Shown piece after piece: positions 24,041-33,094 of a stretch of 34,361 bases of DNA. The translations under genes were made by a program, and so were the position numbers. This DNA comes from an uncultured Rhizobium sp. (lineage in GTDB: Bacteria > Pseudomonadota > Alphaproteobacteria > Rhizobiales > Rhizobiaceae), in NCBI GenBank assembly GCA_945952045.1, contig CAMFHE010000048.1, forward strand, positions 1 through 34,361. Reading direction: 5' to 3'. Position 1 is the first letter of the stretch, and each line of letters opens with the position of its first letter. The notes below the pieces were generated by a model. The model ran no database searches, was not told where the DNA came from, and was given only the letters and a program-made list of their open reading frames with translations.

Positions 24041-24073
24041 GTGCGATATATGAACAAAAATCGTATATCGCAC
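24041..24073. promoter_or_regulatory. Inverted-repeat operator in the pcaR-pcaI intergenic region
   Basis: GTGCGATATA (24041-24050) and TATATCGCAC (24064-24073) form a perfect 10-bp inverted repeat with a 13-bp spacer. Read on the minus strand, 24041-24055 is GTTCATATATCGCAC. This agrees at 11 of 15 positions with the 15-bp PcaR site I recall from Pseudomonas putida (GTTCGATAATCGCAC), with both ends exact. The second half-site gives AATCGTATATCGCAC. It is centred about 45 bp from the pcaR start and 110 bp from the pcaI start. Confidence 0.7.
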
Positions 24074-24167
24074 ATTTCGATTGCGCGATAGAGCACGCTG
24101 CATTTATGAATCGGCTCCTGAGATGAGGGTTGGAAATTTCAATCGTCAGGACAGGGAGCGACCGAAG

Positions 24168-24875
24168 ATGGACAAGACAATTAGGAGCGCGGCTGACGCC
24201 GTTGCCCCGATCGGCGATGGTGCGACGGTGATGATTGGCGGGTTCGGAGGCTCCGGCGCACCCATCGAACTCATTCACGCCCTGATCGATAAGCGCCCGA
24301 CGAATCTGACCGTCATCAACAACAATGCCGGCAATGGCCGCATCGGCATCGCGGCGATGATCGATGCCGGCATGGTCGCCAAAATGATCTGCTCGTTTCC
24401 GAGGTCCTCCGATCCGCGCGCCTTCACTGACAGCTATCTCGCCGGTGAGATCGATCTGGAACTGGTGCCGCAGGGCACGCTCGCCGAGCGTATCAGAGCC
24501 GGCGGCGCCGGCATCCCCGCCTTTTATACGCCCACCGCCTATGGCACCGAGCTTGCCAACGGCAAGACGATCGCGGAGTTCGACGGTCGTCACTATGTGC
24601 AGGAACGCTGGCTCAAGGCCGATTTCGCCATCGTCAAGGCGCATATCGGCGATATCCGGGGCAATCTCACTTATTCGAAGGCCAGCCGAAACTTCAATCC
24701 GCTGATGTGCATGGCGGCCCGCCACACGGTCGCACAGGTAACGCGCATCGTTCAGGCCGGAGATATCGACCCCGAGCAGGTGGTCACGCCCGGCATTTTC
24801 GTCGATGGCGTCGTCGAGATCGCCAACCCGCAACAGGAAGAAGAGCTCATCCGAGCCGGAGTGGCCTACGTATGA
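24168..24875 (+). CDS. pcaI: 3-oxoadipate CoA-transferase subunit A
   Basis: This 235-residue class I CoA-transferase alpha subunit (SCOT-like) has the glycine motif MIGGFGGSGAPIELIHAL near the N-terminus and ends EEELIRAGVAYV. With PcaJ it moves CoA from succinyl-CoA to 3-oxoadipate, the penultimate step of the beta-ketoadipate pathway. The start at 24168 is chosen because GGGAG lies about 10 bases upstream and the protein then begins MDKTIRSAADAV as in relatives. Its stop overlaps the pcaJ start (ATGA). It is the first gene of pcaIJF, divergent from the IclR regulator. Confidence 0.92.
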   Translation: MDKTIRSAADAVAPIGDGATVMIGGFGGSGAPIELIHALIDKRPTNLTVINNNAGNGRIGIAAMIDAGMVAKMICSFPRSSDPRAFTDSYLAGEIDLELVPQGTLAERIRAGGAGIPAFYTPTAYGTELANGKTIAEFDGRHYVQERWLKADFAIVKAHIGDIRGNLTYSKASRNFNPLMCMAARHTVAQVTRIVQAGDIDPEQVVTPGIFVDGVVEIANPQQEEELIRAGVAYV

Positions 24876-25561
24876 CCCTCATCACGCGCGAAGACGTCAA
24901 GCTTTCCAACGCCCAGATTGCCTGGCGCGCCGCCCAGGACATTGCCGACGGCGCCTATGTGAACCTTGGCATCGGCTTTCCGGAAATGGTGGCCAAGTTC
25001 CAGCCGCAAGGCTGCGAGGCGATCTTCCACACCGAAAACGGCATCCTGAATTTCGGTGAAGCGCCGGCAGCCGGCGAGGAAGACTGGGATCTGATCAATG
25101 CCGGCAAGAAGGCGGTGACGCTGAAGCCGGGGGCGGCATTCTTCCATCACGCGGACAGCTTCGCGATGGTGCGTGGCGGCCATCTCGACGTCGCCATCCT
25201 CGGCGCCTATCAGGTGGCGCAGAATGGCGACCTTGCCAATTGGCGCGTCGGCTCCAAGGGCGTTCCGGCCGTCGGCGGCGCGATGGATCTTGTCCATGGC
25301 GCCAAGCAGGTCGTGGTCATCACCGAACATGTCACCAAGGACGGCAAGCCGAAGCTGGTGGACAAGTGCACCTTTCCACTGACAGGCGTCGGCTGCGTCA
25401 CCCGCGTCTATACGAGCCACGCCGTGCTCGACATTGTCGACGCTCGCTTCGTCGTGCGCGAAAAGCTTGCCGACATGACCATGGACGAGCTGCAGGCCAT
25501 GACCGGCGCTCCGCTGCACACCGAGGGGCCGGTCGCCGACCTGGTCGTGCCGAAACTTTAA
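24872..25561 (+). CDS. pcaJ: 3-oxoadipate CoA-transferase subunit B
   Basis: This 229-residue beta subunit carries the glutamate that forms the CoA thioester, in HTENGILNFG (about E55), and the conserved LGIGFPEMVAKF and GGAMDLVHGAKQVVV segments. The start codon overlaps the pcaI stop by 4 bases, so synthesis of the two subunits is coupled. It acts with PcaI in the cytoplasm on 3-oxoadipate. pcaF follows after 10 bp. The length is normal and no defects are seen. Confidence 0.93.
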   Translation: MTLITREDVKLSNAQIAWRAAQDIADGAYVNLGIGFPEMVAKFQPQGCEAIFHTENGILNFGEAPAAGEEDWDLINAGKKAVTLKPGAAFFHHADSFAMVRGGHLDVAILGAYQVAQNGDLANWRVGSKGVPAVGGAMDLVHGAKQVVVITEHVTKDGKPKLVDKCTFPLTGVGCVTRVYTSHAVLDIVDARFVVREKLADMTMDELQAMTGAPLHTEGPVADLVVPKL

Positions 25562-25571
25562 GGAAACGACC

Positions 25572-26777
25572 ATGACGCAAGCATTCATCTGCGCCTATAT
25601 CCGCACGCCTATCGGCCGCTTCGGCGGTTCGCTGTCGTCCGTTCGTGCTGACGATCTCGGTGCCGTCCCGCTCAGAGCGCTGATGGCGCACTATCCGACG
25701 GTCGATTTCGAAGCGGTCGATGACGTCATCTTCGGCTGCGCCAACCAGGCTGGCGAAGACAACCGCAACGTCGCCCGCATGTCGGCCCTTCTGGCCGGCC
25801 TGCCCGTCAGCGTCCCCGGCACGACGATTAACCGGCTTTGCGGCTCGGGAATGGACGCCACCATCGCCGGCGCGCGCGCCATCGTTTCCGGCGAAGCCGA
25901 GCTCGTCATCACCGGCGGCGTGGAAAGCATGAGCCGCGCGCCATTCGTCATGCCGAAGGCGGAGACGGCGTTTTCGCGCGCTGCGGAAATCCATGACACC
26001 ACGATCGGCTGGCGTTTCGTCAATCCGCTGATGAAGGCGCAATACGGCGTCGATTCCATGCCGGAGACCGGCGATAATGTGGCCATCGACTACAATATCA
26101 GTCGGGAAGATCAGGATGCCTTTGCCCTGCGCAGCCAGGCCAAGGCCGCCGAGGCGCAGGCCAACGGTCGTTTGGCGCGGGAAATCACGCCGGTCGCCGT
26201 TCCTCAGAAAAGGGGCGACCCCGTTGTTGTCGACCGCGACGAACATCCGCGTGCGACCAGCATCGAGGCTCTTGCCAAACTGAAGCCGGTCAACAAGCGC
26301 GATGGCGCGACCGTGACGGCCGGAAATGCGTCCGGTGTCAACGATGGCGCCGCCGCGCTGATCCTCGCCTCCGAAGCCGCCGTGACGAAATACGGCCTTA
26401 CTCCCATCGCCCGGGTTCTCGGCGGCGCCACAGCCGGCGTTCAGCCGCGCGTCATGGGCTTTGGCCCCGCGCCCGCATCGAGGAAACTCATGGCGCGGCT
26501 GGGCATGCGCCAGGAGCAATTCGACGTCATCGAACTCAACGAAGCCTTTGCCTCCCAAGGCCTGGCGACCCTGCGCGACCTCGGCATTGCCGACGACGAT
26601 CCCCGCGTGAACCCCAATGGCGGGGCAATCGCGCTAGGGCATCCTCTCGGCATGTCGGGCGTGCGGATCGCCGGAACAGCGGCGCTTGAACTGAAAATCC
26701 GCACCGGTCGCTTTGCGCTGGCAACGATGTGCATCGGCGTTGGCCAGGGGATCGCGATTGCGCTTGAGCGCGTGTGA
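25572..26777 (+). CDS. pcaF: 3-oxoadipyl-CoA thiolase
   Basis: This 401-residue type II thiolase has the acyl-accepting cysteine in NRLCGSGMDA (C90), the histidine in GGAIALGHPLG (H357) and the second cysteine in ATMCIGVGQG (C387). It cleaves 3-oxoadipyl-CoA to succinyl-CoA and acetyl-CoA, ending the beta-ketoadipate pathway. The AGGAAACGACC leader just before ATG 25572 supplies the ribosome binding site. It is the third gene of the operon. An alternative use in phenylacetate catabolism (PaaE/PaaJ-like thiolase) cannot be excluded, but its place after pcaIJ favours PcaF. Confidence 0.93.
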   Translation: MTQAFICAYIRTPIGRFGGSLSSVRADDLGAVPLRALMAHYPTVDFEAVDDVIFGCANQAGEDNRNVARMSALLAGLPVSVPGTTINRLCGSGMDATIAGARAIVSGEAELVITGGVESMSRAPFVMPKAETAFSRAAEIHDTTIGWRFVNPLMKAQYGVDSMPETGDNVAIDYNISREDQDAFALRSQAKAAEAQANGRLAREITPVAVPQKRGDPVVVDRDEHPRATSIEALAKLKPVNKRDGATVTAGNASGVNDGAAALILASEAAVTKYGLTPIARVLGGATAGVQPRVMGFGPAPASRKLMARLGMRQEQFDVIELNEAFASQGLATLRDLGIADDDPRVNPNGGAIALGHPLGMSGVRIAGTAALELKIRTGRFALATMCIGVGQGIAIALERV

Positions 26778-26892
26778 TTCCCGAAAAACGAGCCGATTGC
26801 GACCGCTTCGGAGGCGCTATGATCGGACGATCTCACCTGCGCCGGACGATCGCAGCAGCGTCGCGCGTAACTCTTCGCCGACGTTCGATCCC

Positions 26893-27299
26893 TCATGATG
26901 CCTGTTCAACCATGCGGCGTCGTTCGGCGAGCTTTATCATTTCCATGAAGGCGCGGACCTTGGCGGGGCGGAAACGAGCGGCGGGAAACACGGCGTGGAT
27001 ACCGCCTTCCGGCAGGTTCCACAGCGGCAACAGCCGCTTCAAACGTCTCGCCGCGATATCCTCCAGCACCATATAGTCGGGAAAAGCGGAAATGCCGGCG
27101 CCGGAGAGGACGCAGGCATAGGCCGAAGGCGTCTTGTCCCCGCCCGGATGACGGAACGGGCATCGACGGTCCGCGGCGATTCGCCCTCTCGGATAAAGGT
27201 CCAGCGCAAGGGCTGCCGCAAAATCGCATTCTCCACCCAGGGCAAGGCGGCCAGCTCCTCAGGCGCGCCGACGAGACCGGACGCTACGAGCCGACCTCG
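26893..27299 (-). pseudogene. LysR-type regulator remnant, 3' part with frameshift
   Basis: Read on the minus strand, one frame gives RGRLVASGLVGAPEELAALP and then WVENAILRQPLRWTFIREGE. After a run of four C at 27138-27141 (plus strand), a different frame continues DKTPSAYACVLSGAGISAFP, DYMVLEDIAARRLKRLLPLW and FRPAKVRAFMEMI, to a stop at 26893. Together these match the effector domain of a LysR regulator. One G appears to be missing. The helix-turn-helix half is absent, so this is a truncated and frameshifted gene. A sequencing error could explain the frameshift but not the missing N-terminus. Confidence 0.7.
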
Positions 27300-27361
27300 A
27301 AAAGCGGGGAAATCGGCATGCGCATCATGGGTCACAATCCGCTGCGGCGGACCGCGCAGCC

Positions 27362-27724
27362 ATGGCTTCGCAACCGGGCATGCGGCTTCCGGCTTTCCTC
27401 GTTGCCTCGGGTCATGCCATGCTGGCTTTCGACGACAGCGGAACGGCTCTGGAAGCGGCGCAGGCGCATGCACGCGCCGGAGAGATCGATCCAGGCCTGC
27501 TGATCGCATCCCTTCAGCACGTTCGCGACACCGGCTGGGCGAAAACCTGCTCCGGATCGCGTCCCGGCGTCACCAGCATCGCCGCGCCTATCTTCGACGC
27601 GGGCGGACGACCCGTGGCCGCCATTGCCGTTTCGGCTCCGTCGGAGGACATGACCGCGGCCGGGTCCGAACAGATCGCGCGCCATGTGATGGATCGAGCA
27701 ATACGTATATCCGATGGCCTATGA
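27362..27724 (+). pseudogene. IclR family regulator remnant, C-terminal effector domain only
   Basis: The plus frame reads MRLPAFLVASGHAMLAFDDS, later RDTGWAKTCSGSRPGVTSIA, then APIFDAGGRPVAAIAVSAPS. These are typical of the second half of the IclR effector domain. The DNA-binding domain and the first half of the sensor are missing, and the upstream DNA is the LysR remnant on the other strand. There is no ribosome binding site. It is best read as a truncated gene. It differs in sequence from the intact PcaR-like protein at 23255, so it is not a duplicate of it. Confidence 0.68.
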
Positions 27725-27848
27725 GGCATTGCGTTGGTTTTCGCACAGACCACCGGATATCAGACCTCGAACCTGATACAGGTCGCGAAAGGTTGTGCCG
27801 GGATACAGAATAGGAAAAACTGGCCATCCATTCCTCTACCGGATTTTC

Positions 27849-28892
27849 ATGCTCTTCATCCCGCTTCCCTTCGTCGTCGCCATCCTGCTGATCGTTCTCT
27901 TCGGCGCCGCCGTGCGGCAAGGCGATGAACGGCCGCCGAACCGGCCGTTTCTGGCGCTCATCCTCGTCAGCACGGTTCTCTCGCTGCTCTCCGGCCTGCG
28001 CTGGGGATATGGCGTGCGGGGCGCCATCCTGTATCTCGCGCCGCTGGGAGCTGCCACTGTGCCGCCGCTCGCCTATGCGGGGGTGACGGAACTGGTGCGC
28101 CGCAGCCAAGCGCCCCCGGCGCACCGCCTTGCCCTTCATGCCCTTCCCATGACGATCATCGCCGTGCTGCTGGCGACGTGGCGCGATGCCATCGACATGA
28201 CGCTCGTGCTGATCTTCGTCGCCTATGCGGTGGCGATCCTGCTGCTGATGCGATCTGGGACGGATGCGCTGCGTCTTGCGCCTTTCGAAGAGGCGGCGCG
28301 CGCCTACCGCGCCATCCTGTTTGCCGCGCTCGCGCTGCTGTTTTCGGCATCCGTCGATGTCTTCGTGTTCTTCGATATGACCTGGATGCGCGGTGAACTT
28401 GCCGCACCGCTGATTGCTGTCGCCAATCTGGCGTCGCTTATCATCCTGTCGATTGCCGCGGCGACCGCAAGCCGAAGCCATGCGACGCCGGAGCCGGCCG
28501 AAACGGCCACGCCGCCCCAGACCGGCGGCGACCGGGAAACGCTGTCCGCCGTCGAGGCGCTGATGACAACCAGGCGCACCTATCGCGATGTCGATCTCAA
28601 CCTCGACCGGCTGGCGCGAAAACTCGGCATGCCGGCGCGGCAGATTTCCACGGCGATCAACCGGGTGACGGGCAAGAACGTATCGCAATATGTCAACGAG
28701 CACCGGATCGCCGAGGCCTGCACGCTGCTTGTCGAGACGGACAAGCCGGTGACCGAGATCATGTTCGAGGTGGGTTTCCAGACCAAGTCCAACTTCAATC
28801 GCGAATTCCGCCGCGTCACGGAAATGTCGCCGCTCGAATGGCGCGACAGCAAGGCCGCGCCGTCTCGGATCGCGATCGAGCACGACCCATAA
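27849..28892 (+). CDS. Membrane-anchored AraC family regulator
   Basis: This 347-residue protein has an N-terminal half (about 1-205) of seven hydrophobic helices (MLFIPLPFVVAILLIVLFGA through APLIAVANLASLIILSIAAA). A linker follows, then an AraC DNA-binding domain at about 235-335 (RLARKLGMPARQISTAINRV, then VTEIMFEVGFQTKSNFNREF). It is likely an integral membrane regulator sensing an envelope or external signal. The start is uncertain: 27849 has a weak GGA, and an in-frame ATG lies 54 bases upstream. It precedes the four-gene exporter operon by 38 bp on the same strand and may control it. Confidence 0.83.
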   Translation: MLFIPLPFVVAILLIVLFGAAVRQGDERPPNRPFLALILVSTVLSLLSGLRWGYGVRGAILYLAPLGAATVPPLAYAGVTELVRRSQAPPAHRLALHALPMTIIAVLLATWRDAIDMTLVLIFVAYAVAILLLMRSGTDALRLAPFEEAARAYRAILFAALALLFSASVDVFVFFDMTWMRGELAAPLIAVANLASLIILSIAAATASRSHATPEPAETATPPQTGGDRETLSAVEALMTTRRTYRDVDLNLDRLARKLGMPARQISTAINRVTGKNVSQYVNEHRIAEACTLLVETDKPVTEIMFEVGFQTKSNFNREFRRVTEMSPLEWRDSKAAPSRIAIEHDP

Positions 28893-28930
28893 CGCGTTAA
28901 AGGTCGCGTCAAGGCCCACGCCGGGCATGA

Positions 28931-30049
28931 ATGTCCGGCATGAACACCCATTTCGATCTCGCCACCGAACACGGCCGAAACCGCGCCGAGGCGCTCAAGT
29001 CGCTTTCGCTTGATCCCGCCCTTTACGATGCCCAGCCGCCGGAGCCGATGCGCCGGCGTCTCGTCCTGCCGGCCTGCCTCTGCGCGCTGATCCTCGCAGC
29101 CGCCGCCGCCGGCATCTCCCTCTATCGACCGGACGTGGTTCGTTCCTTCGCGGCCATGGTCGGCGCCCTTCCGGAAGCCGATCCTGCCGCTATGCCGCAG
29201 GCACAGGCCGAGCGGGTGGCGGAGCGGCCCATCGGCCGCGATCCGGCCCCGGCCGTTCGTGATGTCACCGGCTCCGGCCTCGTCGTCGCGCCGCGCATGA
29301 CCGCCGTCTTCGCCAAATATGAAGGCCGGATCACACAGGTTGCCGTAGCGCCGGGCGATGCCGTCGCGGCCGGACAGGTTCTGGTGAAGCTGGAGGATGC
29401 CGGCGCCCGCTTCGCGCTCGAACAGGCATACGCCGCAAAGACCCGGGCCTTGCTGGTGCTGGCCGCCCGCCAGATCGACCTGACGCAGGCCCGCGCCCTG
29501 CTGGACCGCACAGAAGCCCTCGCCGGCCGCGCCGCTGCCTCCAGGCAGGCGCTGGAAGATGCGCGCGCCGCCATGGAGCGGGCTGCAAACGCCGTGGCGC
29601 AGGCAAGGCTATCCGCCGACGACGCCGATCTCGCCATCCGCATGGCAGGGGAACGGGTGGAGGAACTGACCGTGCGCGCCCCCTTCTCCGGCACCGTCAC
29701 GCGTCTCGACGCCCGCGTCGGCGATACGGTGCTGGCGCGGATCGACAGCGTTCGCGAAAGCCAGAGCCTGCTGACGCTCACCGATACCAAAACCCTCGCC
29801 ATCGACGCCGACGTCGCCGAAACCGCCATCGCGGCGCTGAAGCCCGGCCTGCGCGGCCAGGCGGTGCTCGACGGTTTTCCCGACCGGCCCTTCGCCGTCA
29901 CGCTGCTGCGGCTGGCGCCCGTCGCCTCGGCCGAAAAGGGCACCGTCACGCTGCGCCTGTCGCTCACCGCTCCACCCGACGGTATCCGGCCGAACATGGC
30001 CGCTCGCATCCGCATCATCCTTGAGGAAACAGGAGAAAACAGGCAATGA
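28931..30049 (+). CDS. HlyD/MacA-like periplasmic adaptor
   Basis: This 372-residue adaptor has a 40-residue cytoplasmic N-terminus, one membrane helix (about 44-65) and a first lipoyl half (about 130-158, EGRITQVAVAPGDAVAAGQV). A coiled-coil hairpin follows (about 160-245, Ala/Arg-rich heptads), then the second lipoyl half (RAPFSGTVTRLDARVGDTV) and a beta-barrel. It would bridge the inner-membrane ABC transporter to the envelope. The ATG at 28931 has an alternative three codons on; neither has a strong ribosome binding site. It overlaps the ATPase gene by ATGA. No outer-membrane TolC-like gene is seen nearby. Confidence 0.85.
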   Translation: MSGMNTHFDLATEHGRNRAEALKSLSLDPALYDAQPPEPMRRRLVLPACLCALILAAAAAGISLYRPDVVRSFAAMVGALPEADPAAMPQAQAERVAERPIGRDPAPAVRDVTGSGLVVAPRMTAVFAKYEGRITQVAVAPGDAVAAGQVLVKLEDAGARFALEQAYAAKTRALLVLAARQIDLTQARALLDRTEALAGRAAASRQALEDARAAMERAANAVAQARLSADDADLAIRMAGERVEELTVRAPFSGTVTRLDARVGDTVLARIDSVRESQSLLTLTDTKTLAIDADVAETAIAALKPGLRGQAVLDGFPDRPFAVTLLRLAPVASAEKGTVTLRLSLTAPPDGIRPNMAARIRIILEETGENRQ

Positions 30050-30747
30050 CCCAGGATAGTGGACCCTATATCGCGCTGAGCGGCGTCAGGAAGGCCTACC
30101 ACATCGGCGGCGAGATGATCCCGATTTTTTCCGGCCTCGACCTTGCCATCCCGCGTGGCGATTTCGTCGCCGTCATGGGCCCGTCCGGATCGGGCAAGTC
30201 GACGCTGCTCAACATGCTGGCCGGCATCGACCGCCCGGATGCCGGCACCCTGCGCATCGGCGCCAGCCGGCTCGACCAGATGGGCGAGGCGGCGCGCGCC
30301 GCGTGGCGGGCGCACAACATGGGCATCGTCTTCCAGTTCTACAATCTGCTGCCGATGCTCACCGCCGCCGAGAATGTCGAGCTGCCGCTGCTCCTGAAGC
30401 CGCTGTCGCGCAAGGAGCGTCGCCTGCGCGTCGACAAGGTTCTCGATCTCGTCGGCCTTGCCGGGCGCGAAAGGCAATATCCCGCCCTGATGTCCGGCGG
30501 CCAGCGGCAGCGCGTCGGCATCGCCCGCGCCATCGTGTCCGATCCCGGCCTGCTGCTCTGCGACGAGCCGACCGGCGATCTCGACCGCAAGTCCGCCGAC
30601 GAGGTGCTCGACATGCTGCGCTTCCTCAACCACTACCAGGAAAAGACCATCGTCATGGTGACCCACGACCCGCAGGCAGCCCTTTACGCCCGCCGCACGC
30701 TGCATCTCGACAAGGGCGATTTCGTCGAAGAGAAGAGGGCCGCCTGA
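30046..30747 (+). CDS. ABC transporter ATP-binding protein, MacB/LolD type
   Basis: This 233-residue ATPase has Walker A GPSGSGKST (about 45-53), Q-loop Q97 in IVFQFYNLLP, signature LMSGGQRQRVGIARA (about 148-162), Walker B LLLCDEPTGDLD and switch histidine in VMVTHDP. LPMLTAAENVELPLLL is typical of the MacB/LolD/FtsE family that powers FtsX-like permeases. It is coupled by ATGA overlap to the adaptor and by a one-base TGATG overlap to the first permease. It drives export or mechanotransmission rather than uptake; the substrate is unknown. Confidence 0.93.
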   Translation: MTQDSGPYIALSGVRKAYHIGGEMIPIFSGLDLAIPRGDFVAVMGPSGSGKSTLLNMLAGIDRPDAGTLRIGASRLDQMGEAARAAWRAHNMGIVFQFYNLLPMLTAAENVELPLLLKPLSRKERRLRVDKVLDLVGLAGRERQYPALMSGGQRQRVGIARAIVSDPGLLLCDEPTGDLDRKSADEVLDMLRFLNHYQEKTIVMVTHDPQAALYARRTLHLDKGDFVEEKRAA

Positions 30748-31889
30748 TGACCTTCTTCGATCTTGCCCGCAAGAATGCCTGGCGAAAGCCGCTGCGCACC
30801 CTGCTGCTGATGGTCTCCATCGCCGTCGCCTTCCTGATCTACGGCCTGACCGCGAGTTTCGTGAACGGAACGCAAGGAGCGGCCGGCGCCAGCGACGATC
30901 TTCTCGGCGTCACCGCCGCCGGCGGCCGCAGTCAGCCGCTGCCGATGGCGGCCATGTCGCGCATCGCCGCCGACCCGGATGTCGCGGCGGTCGGTTATGT
31001 CGCGCGGCTGCGCGGCTTCGTCGATGTCGAGAAGAATGTCGTCGCCGTCAGCGCCGCCGACCCCGACCGGCTGATGGCGGTCAACGGCAAGGAACTCGGG
31101 CTGACGCCGGCCTTGATCGAAGCGGTCGGCCAGGGGCGCGACAGGGTGCTGGTCGGCCGGGCTCTCGCCGAGGCGCAAGGCTGGACCGTCGGCCAGCGCG
31201 TCACCGTCACCGCCTTCGATACGCCGAGGCAGGATGGCGGCCGCGACTGGCGCTTCGAGATCGCCGGTATCTTCGCGGGCGAAAACGCCGCCACCGATAC
31301 CTATTTCATGATCGCCCGCTACGACTATGTGAATGCCGCCCGCGCACGCGGCAAGGACAGCGTCGACGCCTTCGTCGTCCGCCCCCGCCCTGGCGTTTCG
31401 CCGGGCGAACTCGCCGCCCGCATCGACACGCTTTTCGCCAATTCGGCGACGCCGACGCGCACCCAATCGGAAAAGCAGTTCCTGGAGGCGTTTCTGCGCC
31501 AATATGCCGATATCGGCCTGATCGTGAACCTCGTCGTCGGCGCCGCCTTCGTCACCCTGCTGATGATCGTCGTCAACACCATGGTCTTTGCGGTGCGCGA
31601 ACGCACCTTCGAGATCGGCGTGCTGAAGACGCTCGGCTTCTCCCGCCGCGGCATCATGGCGCTCGTTCTTGGCGAAACCCTCTTCGTCTTCGCCGTGGGC
31701 GGCGGCATCGGCCTTGCTCTGGCGAAGCTCGCGACCACGCTTACCGGCCCAGCGCTCGGGCTGGTTTTTTCGATGCCGGTTCTTCTCAAGGCGCTGGTGC
31801 TGATCGCCCTGCTCGGCCTTGCCACCGGCTCCCTGCCCGCCTTCAACGCGATGCGCACCCCCATCGTCAAAGCTTTCAGAACGAGGTAG
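30747..31889 (+). CDS. FtsX-like ABC permease (first of two)
   Basis: This 380-residue permease has the MacB/FtsX layout: one N-terminal helix (about 17-40), a large periplasmic domain (about 45-255) and three C-terminal helices. The cytoplasmic coupling segment is FAVRERTFEIGVLKTLGFSR. The start overlaps the ATPase stop by one base, with GAGGG as ribosome binding site. With its partner at 31895 it would form the heterodimeric membrane part of the exporter. No defects are seen. Confidence 0.88.
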   Translation: MTFFDLARKNAWRKPLRTLLLMVSIAVAFLIYGLTASFVNGTQGAAGASDDLLGVTAAGGRSQPLPMAAMSRIAADPDVAAVGYVARLRGFVDVEKNVVAVSAADPDRLMAVNGKELGLTPALIEAVGQGRDRVLVGRALAEAQGWTVGQRVTVTAFDTPRQDGGRDWRFEIAGIFAGENAATDTYFMIARYDYVNAARARGKDSVDAFVVRPRPGVSPGELAARIDTLFANSATPTRTQSEKQFLEAFLRQYADIGLIVNLVVGAAFVTLLMIVVNTMVFAVRERTFEIGVLKTLGFSRRGIMALVLGETLFVFAVGGGIGLALAKLATTLTGPALGLVFSMPVLLKALVLIALLGLATGSLPAFNAMRTPIVKAFRTR

Positions 31890-31894
31890 TTTCC

Positions 31895-33094
31895 ATGTCC
31901 ACCCACAGCAGACAAGCGCTCGTGACGATCCGGGCCAATCTCTCCAGCCTGCCGCGCCGGCGCGCGATTTCCGCTTCCATGGCCCTGTCGGTCGCGCTCG
32001 TCGTCTGCGTGCTCGCCGGCTTCCTCGCCATGGCGAAAGGTTTCGAGACGGCGCTGGCCGGCGCCGGTTCGCCTTCCGTCGCCGTGGTCCTCGGCGGCGG
32101 CACCAACCAGGAAACCGGCTCCGACATTCCCGCAACCGTCATCCGCACGCTGGAGGCCATGACCGGCGATCTCGGCGTCGCCCGCAATGCCGACGGCAGC
32201 CTCATTACGTCCCGCGAGATCGTCGTGCCCGTCGATGTGAAACGGGCCGCCGACAGCGCGCCGCGCACGCTGGCGCTGCGCGGCATGGATGCGGCCGGCC
32301 CATCGATCCGCGAGGGCATCGCACTTTCGGCCGGACGCCTGTTTACGCCGGGCGCGCGCGACGTCGTCGTCGGAGACCGGCTCGCCAGGGAATTGGGCCT
32401 CGATGTCGGTGACACGATCCGGCTAGGCGCTGTCGACTGGACGGTTGCCGGCCGGTTCTCCGCCCATGGAAGCGCCTTCGAATCCGAACTCTGGGCCGAT
32501 CTCGATGCTGTCAGGGCCGCCTTCGACCGGCAGGGCGAGGTGCAGAGCCTGAAACTCCGCGTCACCGGCCCCGCCGCGCTTGCGCTCCTGCAGGAGAAGC
32601 TTGCGACGATTGCGGGAACGCCGCTCGTCGCCGTGTCTGAAGCCGATCTTTACGCCGCCCAGTCCGGCCGCACCGCAAGCCTCATCCGCCTGTTCGGCTG
32701 GCCGCTGGCGCTGCTGATGGCCGTGGGCGCGACGGCCGGCGCCCTCAACACCATGACGAGCTCCGTTTCTGACCGCACCGTCGAGATCGCCACCGTCCGC
32801 GCCCTCGGCTTCAGCCGTCTCTCGGCCTTCCTCGGCACATGGGTCGAGGCCGTGGTGCTGGCGGGCGCCGGCGTCGTTCTCGGCCTCGCCGCCTCATGGC
32901 TGATCTTCAACGGCTGGCAGGCAAGCACCATCGGCGCCAACAATGCCCGCATGGCCTTCCAGCTCGCCGTCACGCCTGACGTACTCGTCACATCCGGCCT
33001 GATCGGCCTCGCCATCGGCCTCCTCGGCGGCGCCCTCCCCGCCCTCGCCGCCACAAGGCTGCCGCTGACCGCGGCACTGCGGGCGCGGGGGTAG
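31895..33094 (+). CDS. FtsX-like ABC permease (second of two)
   Basis: This 399-residue permease has an N-terminal helix (about 25-48), a periplasmic domain (about 50-265) and three C-terminal helices. It has the coupling segment SDRTVEIATVRALGFSRLSA. It begins 5 bp after the first permease with GAGG upstream. It closes the adaptor-ATPase-permease-permease operon. The last codons are GC-rich and no terminator hairpin is obvious in the 230 bp that follow. That stretch also shows no convincing gene. Confidence 0.88.
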   Translation: MSTHSRQALVTIRANLSSLPRRRAISASMALSVALVVCVLAGFLAMAKGFETALAGAGSPSVAVVLGGGTNQETGSDIPATVIRTLEAMTGDLGVARNADGSLITSREIVVPVDVKRAADSAPRTLALRGMDAAGPSIREGIALSAGRLFTPGARDVVVGDRLARELGLDVGDTIRLGAVDWTVAGRFSAHGSAFESELWADLDAVRAAFDRQGEVQSLKLRVTGPAALALLQEKLATIAGTPLVAVSEADLYAAQSGRTASLIRLFGWPLALLMAVGATAGALNTMTSSVSDRTVEIATVRALGFSRLSAFLGTWVEAVVLAGAGVVLGLAASWLIFNGWQASTIGANNARMAFQLAVTPDVLVTSGLIGLAIGLLGGALPALAATRLPLTAALRARG

